Assembly (NCBI RefSeq): GCF_002257665.1
Contig: NZ_MQWB01000001.1
Span: 1,675,870 to 1,739,869, forward strand
DNA from: Rubricoccus marinus
GTDB taxonomy: Bacteria > Bacteroidota > Rhodothermia > Rhodothermales > Rubricoccaceae
Direction: 5' to 3'
Length of the DNA stretch: 64,000 bases
Positions 1-5,840 of the stretch are shown piece by piece. Below the pieces are notes generated by a model. It ran no database searches. It was given only the letters and a program-made list of their open reading frames with translations, and was not told the origin of the DNA. The position numbers and the translations under genes were made by a program. Each line of letters begins with the position of its first letter. The first letter of the stretch is position 1.

Positions 1-1173
1 TGCGACGGGCAGGTGTGCCTGGACGACCTCGAAGCCAACCTCAACGATCCGAAGTGGGAGGGGCGCCGCAAGATCGGCTCGTTCTCCGCGGCCTCGAACG
101 TGACGGGCGTCGTCGCGCCCGTCCACGAGATCGCGCGCGTGCTGCGCCGGAATGACGCCCTCGCGCTGTTCGACTACGCCGCCGCCGGGCCCTACGTGGA
201 CATCGACATGTCCGCCTCTGGCGATGATGACGCGCGCCTGGATGCCGTTTTCCTCTCGCCGCACAAGTACCTCGGAGGTCCTGGCTCTTGCGGCATCCTC
301 GTCTTTGACGAGGCGCTGTACCGCTCCGACCTCGCGCCCACGGTCGGGGGCGGCGGCACGGTGGACTACGTGAGCGGCCACGGACACGACTTTACGGACG
401 ACATCGAAGCGCGCGAGACCGCCGGCACCCCCGGCTTTTTCCAGACCCTGCGTGCCGCCTACGCGATGGAGGTCAAGGACGCCGTGGGCGTGGACGCCAT
501 CCACGCGCGCGAGCACGCCTTTGCCAAGCGCGCACTGGACGCATGGCGCGAGATCGACGGCATCCAGATCCTCGGCCCAGACGACCCGGACGTGCGCCTC
601 GGGATCATCTCGTTCAACGTCTCAGACGCCTCTGGCGCTCTTCTGCACCCACGGCTGGTGACAGTTCTGCTGGACGACCTGTTCGGCATCCAGAGCCGCG
701 CCGGGTGCTCGTGCGCCGGGCCGTACGGCCACCGGCTGCTCGGCATCGACTCCGAGACGAGCGAGCGCTACCGCGCCTGCACGCTCAGCGGCGTCCACGG
801 CCTCAAGCCCGGCTGGGCGCGCATCGGCTTCCACTACACAATGGACGACGCCGAGGCCGATTACCTCATCGAGGCCGTCCGATTCCTGGCCGAGTCCGGC
901 ACGTCGTTCCTGCCGTTCTACACCTTCGACGTGGACTCCGGCGCCTGGACGCATCGCGATGGCCGCGCCGAGCCTCTGGCGTTCGGCATCGGCGCGCTGC
1001 TCGCGCCCCGTCCGGAGGCCGCCACGCCTCTCGCGCCAGAGGCCCGGCGCGTGCGCTACGCCGAGGCGCTGGCCTATGCTCGCGCCCTCGCCGAAGACCT
1101 GGGCACCTCGTCCTGCGAGGGCAAGCTCGAGGGCGACTTTGCAGACCTCCAGTTTTTCGCCCTCGCCTCGTGA
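1..1173 (+). CDS. Class V aminotransferase / cysteine desulfurase-like enzyme (5' truncated)
   Basis: A PLP-dependent fold-type I enzyme that enters from the left edge, so the N-terminus is missing; 390 residues are visible in an open frame from base 1. The PLP-lysine context SPHKYLGG is at about visible residue 89. The upstream FDYAAAGP holds the Asp expected to contact the PLP ring nitrogen. GCSCAGPYG further on carries the cysteines typical of the desulfurase/selenocysteine-lyase branch. In related enzymes the reaction is removal of sulfur from cysteine, but the substrate cannot be fixed from sequence. The stop overlaps the next gene's GTG (GTGA), so the two are probably cotranscribed. Confident about family, unsure of substrate. 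Confidence 0.85.
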   Translation, partial: CDGQVCLDDLEANLNDPKWEGRRKIGSFSAASNVTGVVAPVHEIARVLRRNDALALFDYAAAGPYVDIDMSASGDDDARLDAVFLSPHKYLGGPGSCGILVFDEALYRSDLAPTVGGGGTVDYVSGHGHDFTDDIEARETAGTPGFFQTLRAAYAMEVKDAVGVDAIHAREHAFAKRALDAWREIDGIQILGPDDPDVRLGIISFNVSDASGALLHPRLVTVLLDDLFGIQSRAGCSCAGPYGHRLLGIDSETSERYRACTLSGVHGLKPGWARIGFHYTMDDAEADYLIEAVRFLAESGTSFLPFYTFDVDSGAWTHRDGRAEPLAFGIGALLAPRPEAATPLAPEARRVRYAEALAYARALAEDLGTSSCEGKLEGDFADLQFFALAS

Positions 1174-2168
1174 GCAGCCCGGTATCCGAAGGGCCGTCCA
1201 AACTCGCGATCCTCATCACAGGTCTCGCCGGTCTGGTCGTCGCCATCGTTCTCGTGATCGCGTTGACCCGGTCTGATCCTCCCGCGCCAGAGGCCCGGCC
1301 CTCGTTCGATGGGGACCGCGCGCTCGCGCTCGCCGCCGAGCAGGTCGCCTTCGGCCCGCGCATTCCCGGCATGCCCGCGCACGACTCCACACGTGCCTGG
1401 ATCGTCGCGCAGCTGCGCGCCAGAGGCGCCCGCGTGGCCGAACTCCCGGTCTCGGTCCCGCACCCCCGAGAGGCAGGCCGCACGATGGAGGGGACCAACA
1501 TCTTCGCGTCGTTCGACACGACCGCACAGCGCCGCGTGCTGCTCGCCGCGCACTGGGACACCCGCGCCGTCGCCGACAACGACCCGGACCCCACGAAACG
1601 TTTCGAGCCCGTCCTCGGTGCCAACGACGGCGCCTCTGGCGTAGCCGTGCTCCTCGAAATGGCGCGGCTTCTGTCGGAGAACCCCGCCCCGGTCGGCGTG
1701 GACCTTGTGTTCTTCGACCTCGAAGACATGGGCGAGCCCGGTTTTGGTGAGGACTCGTCGGCGGTCGCCTACGCGCTCGGCTCAGCGGCGTTTGTGCGTC
1801 AACACCCAGGCTACCGGCCTGCGTACGGGATTCTGCTGGACATGATCGGGGATCGGTCGCTGCGCATTCCGAAGGAAGGCTACTCCATGCAGGCCGCGCC
1901 CGCTGTCGTCGAGATGGTGTGGAGCGCCGCTGCGCGCGTCGGCGCCACCGCCTTCGCGCCGGAAACGGGAGCGCCGATCTACGACGACCACATCGCGTTT
2001 CTGCAGAACGGCATCCCGATGATCGACCTCATCCAAACGCCGTTCCCCGACTCGTGGCACACCACGTCCGACACGATGGACCGGCTGTCCGCTGCGTCGC
2101 TCGCACAGGTCGGCCGAACGCTTGTTGAAGTCCTCTGGGGCATCGAAGCCGAGCGCGCCACGTCGTAG
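1170..2168 (+). CDS. M28-family zinc peptidase / glutaminyl cyclase-like, membrane-anchored
   Basis: 332 residues from GTG at 1170, chosen because it overlaps the preceding stop and places a transmembrane anchor (about residues 9-30, rich in L/V/I/A) near the N-terminus. The ectodomain shows M28 zinc-site motifs in order: AHWDT, NDGASG, DLEDMGEPG, MIGDRS and DSWHTTSDT. The spacing resembles the M28C / glutaminyl-peptide cyclotransferase group, so it may be an aminopeptidase or may cyclise N-terminal glutamine; sequence alone does not decide. It probably acts in the periplasm, tethered to the inner membrane. The open frame runs much further upstream, but that part is a shadow of the aminotransferase gene. 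Confidence 0.85.
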   Translation: MSSPVSEGPSKLAILITGLAGLVVAIVLVIALTRSDPPAPEARPSFDGDRALALAAEQVAFGPRIPGMPAHDSTRAWIVAQLRARGARVAELPVSVPHPREAGRTMEGTNIFASFDTTAQRRVLLAAHWDTRAVADNDPDPTKRFEPVLGANDGASGVAVLLEMARLLSENPAPVGVDLVFFDLEDMGEPGFGEDSSAVAYALGSAAFVRQHPGYRPAYGILLDMIGDRSLRIPKEGYSMQAAPAVVEMVWSAAARVGATAFAPETGAPIYDDHIAFLQNGIPMIDLIQTPFPDSWHTTSDTMDRLSAASLAQVGRTLVEVLWGIEAERATS

Positions 2169-2186
2169 CGCCAGAGGCCTCTGGCG
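2169..2186. repeat. Decamer inverted pair, 18-bp perfect dyad
   Basis: CGCCAGAGGCCTCTGGCG begins directly after the peptidase stop, in the gap before a convergent gene. It is two copies of the window-wide decamer head to head and can form a 9-bp hairpin stem without a loop, or a cruciform. It may help end transcription, but no T-tract follows. Confidence 0.8.
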
Positions 2187-2209
2187 AGCGCGCCCAGGCT
2201 CGCGCCGGT

Positions 2210-2560
2210 TCAGCCGTGGGGATCGGGGTACAGCCGCTCTTCGATCGCGTCGGCGACGCCCGCGAGTTGGGCCGCGTCCATGCCGTCGAGGATCTTGCGC
2301 ATCGGCCTCTTCATGCCCTTAACCGCGAGGTCCAGCGCGACGCCGAGCGTCTTTCTCGTGATCGCGCCGACGCCGAGGTCCGCCAGAGGCCCGTTGAAGT
2401 GGTGGTCCATCGAGTGCTGAACCGAGGCGTGAATAAACGCGAAGGCCCGGTCCGATTTCTCGGCCTCTGGCGCCGAGCTGCGGAGAACGCGGATGGTCTC
2501 GCGCCCGTCTTCGGAGAGGGAGTCGGGCAGAGGGGTCGCGAGAAACCAGGAGCGGCTCAT
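2210..2560 (-). CDS. Conserved-looking small protein of unknown function
   Basis: 116 residues, start ATG at 2560 overlapping the stop of the upstream lipoprotein gene (ATGA), which fixes the start and implies translational coupling. No signal peptide or membrane segment. Mostly helical composition with HASVQHSMDHHFNGPLADLG (His-rich patch) near residues 44-63 and a basic stretch around KGMKRPMRK. I do not recognise the family. Its partner gene encodes a secreted lipoprotein, so a joint role at the envelope is possible but unproven. Confidence 0.7.
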   Translation of the reverse strand: MSRSWFLATPLPDSLSEDGRETIRVLRSSAPEAEKSDRAFAFIHASVQHSMDHHFNGPLADLGVGAITRKTLGVALDLAVKGMKRPMRKILDGMDAAQLAGVADAIEERLYPDPHG

Positions 2561-3321
2561 TGGAGGATCGGAAGGGGAGAGGTCCACGCGTCGGCTGGCG
2601 CGTCCTCGAAGGCGGTCGTCACGATGGCGGCGCCATCGGCCTTGCTCTTTCGCGTCATGAACGTCAACGTTCCGCTGGGCGACGCCAGAGGCTGCGGGCT
2701 GCCCCAGTCCCACGTCGTCACGTTCGTGTCGCCTTCGAGCACGTACGTCCATCCGCGTATCGCCCCGTCGGGGCCGACGCGTAGCCAGTAGCGGTCGCCC
2801 GGCGTGAGGCCGACGTCGCCGAACGAGAGCGCGAGAACGCGGTTGTCGCCTCTGGCGGAGTCGGGCGCGAGCGAGCGGTTCACGCCGGGGTCCATGACCT
2901 TGAGCGGCGCCAGAAGCCAGTACGTGTCGTTGATAAAGCGGGTGTAGCCGGCCGCGAGCAGGCTGTCTGCGGGGGGGGAGACCTCGCCGTTGACGTACGC
3001 AGCGCCAGAGGCCTCGCCTGCTGCGGACGCGGCAAGGTCCAGGATGACGACGGCCGTCGAGTCCTCGCCGACGCTCCACTCGACACGCGCCCGGTCTTCC
3101 CGTCGGTCCCAGAGGTGCCGCGCCTTGAACATCTCGACCGAGTCGCGCTCAAACGCCCAGTCGAATCGGAGCAGTGGGAGGTCGCTCCACGCGTCCCACC
3201 CGCCGCTAGCGTCAATGAGCTCCATCGCGAGGGAGTCTGCGGCGGTGGTCACCTCAGGGGTCGAGGGACCCGAGGTGCACCCTGCGAGGGCGAGTACCAA
3301 AATGAGGGCGAGAGAGCGCAT
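2557..3321 (-). CDS. Outer-membrane-type lipoprotein, possibly DUF6503-like
   Basis: 254 residues starting at ATG 3321. A signal peptide MRSLALILVLALAGC ends in a clear lipobox (LAGC), so the mature protein is expected to carry lipid on Cys15. The body has the Trp/Asp-rich beta pattern of LolA-like or DUF6503 lipoproteins of Bacteroidota, for example IDASGGWDAWSDLP near residue 37. It may bind a hydrophobic ligand or lipoprotein, but this is inference. First gene of a two-gene unit overlapping the downstream 116-residue protein by four bases. A polar CCGTTATTGCA motif lies 45 bp upstream of the start. Confidence 0.75.
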   Translation of the reverse strand: MRSLALILVLALAGCTSGPSTPEVTTAADSLAMELIDASGGWDAWSDLPLLRFDWAFERDSVEMFKARHLWDRREDRARVEWSVGEDSTAVVILDLAASAAGEASGAAYVNGEVSPPADSLLAAGYTRFINDTYWLLAPLKVMDPGVNRSLAPDSARGDNRVLALSFGDVGLTPGDRYWLRVGPDGAIRGWTYVLEGDTNVTTWDWGSPQPLASPSGTLTFMTRKSKADGAAIVTTAFEDAPADAWTSPLPILQ

Positions 3322-3365
3322 GGGTTCGGAGAAAGGGGAGAGGGAAGATCGGTCGGCAGCTTGTG

Positions 3366-3377
3366 CCGTTATTGCAA
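3366..3377 (+). repeat. Polar terminus motif CCGTTATTGCAA, copy 1
   Basis: Exact copy on the + strand, reading toward the dif-like site at 45.1 kb. It lies upstream of the divergent lipoprotein gene, outside coding sequence. Confidence 0.75.
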
Positions 3378-3433
3378 CAACCATGTACGAGATGCTTCGG
3401 CGTCTCTGGCTCTGTACGTCCGTTATACGGCTT

Positions 3434-3451
3434 GCCTCTGGCGCCAGAGGC
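3434..3451. repeat. Decamer inverted pair, 18-bp perfect dyad
   Basis: GCCTCTGGCGCCAGAGGC, the tail-to-tail form of the decamer pair. It ends 3 bp before the TAGCTTGG promoter-like box of the probable small RNA. Confidence 0.8.
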
Positions 3452-3454
3452 TTC

Positions 3455-3462
3455 TAGCTTGG
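3455..3462 (+). promoter_or_regulatory. Promoter -7-like box TAGCTTGG
   Basis: Matches the Bacteroidota -7 pattern TAnnTTTG at seven of eight positions. It is the same octamer found upstream of the epimerase gene. It stands just before two hairpins with no gene between, suggesting a start for a non-coding RNA near 3469. Confidence 0.45.
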
Positions 3463-3468
3463 CCGTAC

Positions 3469-3556
3469 CTCATGCTGCCGCTGCGCACAAGGGAGCGATC
3501 CCGTGCGCATCAGTCGCGATCCGAAGAGCCCGGCCCCGGTCGGGCTCTTCCGCGTT
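3469..3556 (+). ncRNA. Probable small RNA with two hairpins, the second terminator-like
   Basis: Hairpin 1 at 3482-3509 pairs TGCGCAC with GTGCGCA and, after a 2-base bulge, GGGA with TCCC around a GCGA loop. Hairpin 2 at 3523-3550 is a perfect 10-bp stem GAAGAGCCCG/CGGGCTCTTC with an 8-base loop; a weakly T-containing tail CGCGTTCT follows. A -7-like box lies just upstream at 3455. Ends are estimates. It does not match tRNA, tmRNA, SRP RNA or RNase P RNA landmarks that I could check by eye. A small basic peptide starting at 3472 is open through it but looks like chance. Confidence 0.45.
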
Positions 3557-4127
3557 CTAGAGGTTGCGTTGTCTCGCACGGGCTAGGGGGAGTTGGCTCA
3601 CGTTGCGCCAGAGGAGGAGGCTGAGCAACTGCGCTGTCTGTGTTAACATCTGGATAAGTTCACCTTGACTGCATCTCGCGTTCGCTGTTTCTTGGTGATG
3701 TGACCGCGACGCAGCCGGTGGCCTAGACAGCCCGACGCCCCGCCGAACGGATCACGTTCCTTGACGCGACTGACTCTCCAGGCAGCATGAGGGCATACTC
3801 GTGCGCCACGACTTGAACCAGCACCTATCGGCGCTCCGCCTCTTGGTCTCTGACCGATCACGGAGTTCCACCGCTGGAGTACGAGACGGGATTCCTCTGC
3901 GCGGATTCGTCCGCATGGAGACGCGCCCGGCTCCTAGAGCGTGACGCATTCCTGACGGGCTTCGGCCCAGAAGGCGAGCATGTTTGCACGTCTGACGACG
4001 GGTTGATTTTGCGTCATTCCGTCACCGCTTGCACGTGCTCTGCACGTTTCGGGCGGGAGAGAGAGCACTGGTCTCTGCGGCGCGAGCCGCCGAGGCGATC
4101 CGGTGTTCTCGCGTCAAGGGCAGTTCC

Positions 4128-4157
4128 GAGGGGCTCGCACAGATGTGCGGGCCCCTC
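4128..4157 (+). terminator. Long hairpin, terminator-like or leader structure
   Basis: GAGGGGC pairs with GCCCCTC and, inside it, CGCAC pairs with GTGCG around an AGAT loop; GTTTG follows. It is very stable, but the T-run is short. It could end an unannotated RNA or form part of the pssA leader region about 170 bp downstream. Confidence 0.4.
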
Positions 4158-4245
4158 GTTTGCGTATGGAACGCTGGGGCATGGTGGGGGTCTATGGAAG
4201 AGGACCTCTACTTCCGCCGTGCTCCGAATACTCCTCCGTGTAGCC

Positions 4246-4253
4246 TACGTTGC
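4246..4253 (+). promoter_or_regulatory. Weak -7-like box TACGTTGC upstream of pssA
   Basis: Resembles TAnnTT(G/C)G with one mismatch and lies 75 bp before the pssA start. It is the only candidate I see for this gene. Confidence 0.25.
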
Positions 4254-4328
4254 CGCATCCGCCGCGATGTTGTTCGTCACCCTGTTCGTGACTGGGCCTC
4301 TGGCGCCAGATTCAACGTGGCTGAAACG

Positions 4329-5159
4329 ATGAGCGAGAAACGAGTACGCAGCCCCATCATCCGAGCCCGCCGGTCGGGCCGAACCGGACGCCAGAGGCAA
4401 CGCGCGCGTGCTGCGGTGCCGAGCTTCTTCACGCTCATGAACCTCCTCGCGGGGTTCTTCTCCATTATCCAGACGTCGAATGGCAACTTGGAGGCGGCCG
4501 CCTGGCTCGTGGTCCTGGGCGCCTTTTTCGACCTCTTCGACGGCATCATGGCCCGATTGGCGGGCGTGTCGAGCGAGTTCGGAGTCGAGTTGGACAGCCT
4601 CTCGGACGTGGTCTCGTTTGGCGTGGCCCCGAGCTTCCTGCTCTACGAGTTCGGGTTGAACCAACTCGGTCCGATGTGGGGCGCGCTCCTGGCGAGCCTG
4701 CCCGCGCTGTTCGGCGCCGTGCGACTCGCGAAGTTCAACACCCTCGCGTCCTCTGGCGAGAAGTCCTCCGAGTTCATCGGACTACCTATCCCGGCGCAGG
4801 CTGGCACCGTAGTGGTGTTCATTCTCACCTTTTACGACGCGCAGTGGTTCAACGTCCTCGCGAGGCCCCAGATCTCGGTGTTGATCACCCTCGTGCTGGT
4901 GTTGTCTGCGCTGATGGTGTCGCCGGTCCGGTTTCCGGCGCTTCCCCAGCCGTCGCCGTCCAACCTCAGGGAGTATCGAGGACGGTTCTTACTGTTCGGG
5001 CTCGCGCTCGTCTTGGGCATCGTATTTCAGGAGGTGGGCCTGTTGATCTCAGCGCTCGTGTACCTCGCCATTGGGCTGGGCAAAACGTTGGGATGGGTCT
5101 ACCGCGTCGCGACCCAGGACCCGGACGCCGAGGCGGTTCCGGTCGAGGCCGAACCGTAG
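4329..5159 (+). CDS. pssA: CDP-diacylglycerol-serine O-phosphatidyltransferase
   Basis: 276 residues. Makes phosphatidylserine, precursor of phosphatidylethanolamine, from CDP-diacylglycerol and serine in the inner membrane. The CDP-alcohol phosphotransferase signature is present at about residues 71-93: DG..AR, then G and D...D in the expected spacing (DGIMAR, FGVELDSLSD). Several hydrophobic segments follow, with a basic N-terminus (residues 5-30). The ATG at 4329 is preferred over a long upstream extension, which has no family resemblance and would read through the hairpin at 4128. Followed 28 bp later by purS; the functions are unrelated. Confidence 0.88.
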   Translation: MSEKRVRSPIIRARRSGRTGRQRQRARAAVPSFFTLMNLLAGFFSIIQTSNGNLEAAAWLVVLGAFFDLFDGIMARLAGVSSEFGVELDSLSDVVSFGVAPSFLLYEFGLNQLGPMWGALLASLPALFGAVRLAKFNTLASSGEKSSEFIGLPIPAQAGTVVVFILTFYDAQWFNVLARPQISVLITLVLVLSALMVSPVRFPALPQPSPSNLREYRGRFLLFGLALVLGIVFQEVGLLISALVYLAIGLGKTLGWVYRVATQDPDAEAVPVEAEP

Positions 5160-5187
5160 TTTCCAGCCCACCCTTTTACGCAGTTCG

Positions 5188-5451
5188 ATGTACCGCGCTA
5201 CCGTCCACGTCACGCTTCGGCCTTCCATTCTCGACCCGCAGGGCAAAGCCATCCAGTCCGCGCTGGACTCGCTGGGGCAGACCGCTATCGAGAGCGTTCG
5301 CACCGGCAAGCGGTTCGTGCTGACGATCAACGCGGACTCCGAGCAGGAAGCGCGCGAGGCGGCCACCAAAGCTTGCGAAACGCTTCTGGCGAACGCGGTA
5401 ATGGAGGACTTTGAGGTCGAAAGCGTCCACGCACTCGAACTGGTAGCGTAG
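5188..5451 (+). CDS. purS: Phosphoribosylformylglycinamidine synthase subunit PurS
   Basis: 87 residues, the usual size for PurS, the small structural subunit of the three-part FGAM synthase in purine synthesis. It has the characteristic pattern VHVTLRPSILDPQGKAI near the start, then a helix with ALDSLG and a C-terminal EDFEVESV strand. It is expected to bridge PurL and PurQ, neither of which is here. The start at 5188 removes an upstream extension that overlaps pssA. clpS follows after 2 bp, so the two are likely cotranscribed. Confidence 0.88.
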   Translation: MYRATVHVTLRPSILDPQGKAIQSALDSLGQTAIESVRTGKRFVLTINADSEQEAREAATKACETLLANAVMEDFEVESVHALELVA

Positions 5452-5453
5452 CA

Positions 5454-5741
5454 ATGCCCCGGTTGGCGACAGACACGGAGGTCCTCGTCGAAGACGCGGT
5501 CGACACGCGGCTTGACAACCCCTGGCGTGTGATCCTCTTCGATGACGACATCCACACGTTCGAGGAGGTCATCGTGCAACTCGTGCTCGCGACGAACTGC
5601 TCCGCGCAAGAGGCCGAGCAGCACGCATGGCGCGTGCACACGGAGGGCAAGAGTAGGGTCTACGAGGGCTCCTTTGAGGAGTGCTTCCGCGTGCAGGGCA
5701 TCCTCCGCGAGATCCAACTCGTGACCGAGATTCAGGGGTGA
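5454..5741 (+). CDS. clpS: ATP-dependent Clp protease adaptor ClpS
   Basis: 95 residues. Delivers proteins bearing N-degrons to ClpAP in the cytosol. The core NPWRVILFDDDIHTFEEVI (residues 22-40) matches the ClpS binding-pocket region: N, DD, H and T positions are recognisable. The helix around NCSAQEAEQHAWRVH and the Gly-rich turn before VYEGSFEEC are also typical. ATG at 5454 lies 2 bp after purS. A decamer dyad with a short T-run follows the stop and probably ends this transcript. Confidence 0.9.
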   Translation: MPRLATDTEVLVEDAVDTRLDNPWRVILFDDDIHTFEEVIVQLVLATNCSAQEAEQHAWRVHTEGKSRVYEGSFEECFRVQGILREIQLVTEIQG

Positions 5742-5763
5742 CGCCAGAGGCCTCTGGCGTTTC
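5741..5763 (+). terminator. Decamer-dyad terminator after clpS
   Basis: ACGCCAGAGGCCTCTGGCGT is a 20-bp palindrome directly after the clpS stop, followed by TTCCCGTTCTGTTT. This is the best case in the window of a decamer pair acting as an intrinsic terminator. It recalls Neisseria, where paired uptake sequences do this. Confidence 0.5.
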
Positions 5764-5779
5764 CCGTTCTGTTTACCAG

Positions 5780-5797
5780 GCCTCTGGCACCAGAGGC
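5780..5797. repeat. Imperfect decamer pair
   Basis: GCCTCTGGCACCAGAGGC: both halves carry the same central change (GCG to GCA, CGC to ACC side), which keeps the ends able to pair. It lies between clpS and the convergent outer-membrane gene. Confidence 0.6.
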
Positions 5798-5840
5798 CTC
5801 GCTCGATGGTCCCAGTGCGTTGATCTCAGCGCTGACGGGC

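Larger units (their letters stand above)
3322..4328. other. 1-kb gene-free stretch
   Basis: The longest stretch without a convincing gene. It holds a polar motif copy (3366-3377), a decamer dyad (3434-3451), a promoter-like box followed by two hairpins (probable small RNA, about 3455-3556) and a second strong hairpin (4128-4157). Open frames here have no recognisable protein pattern and are interrupted. Between about 3600 and 4100 I see nothing else interpretable. Confidence 0.6.

Noticed and set aside
543-1169. Long N-terminal extension of the M28 peptidase
   Set aside because: It is the out-of-frame shadow of the aminotransferase gene, Arg/Pro-rich without any domain.
3419-3430. CCGTTATACGG next to copy 1
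   Set aside because: Diverges after the first seven bases; probably a chance near-match.
3472-3624. Short + strand reading frame over the candidate small RNA
   Set aside because: Arg/Ser-rich low-information peptide without domain pattern, encoded by hairpin sequence; more likely chance in G+C-rich DNA.
3800-3840. tRNA-like segment on the - strand (GGTTCAAGTC)
   Set aside because: The T-loop-like string is not flanked by a pairing stem, and no acceptor or anticodon arms can be built around it.
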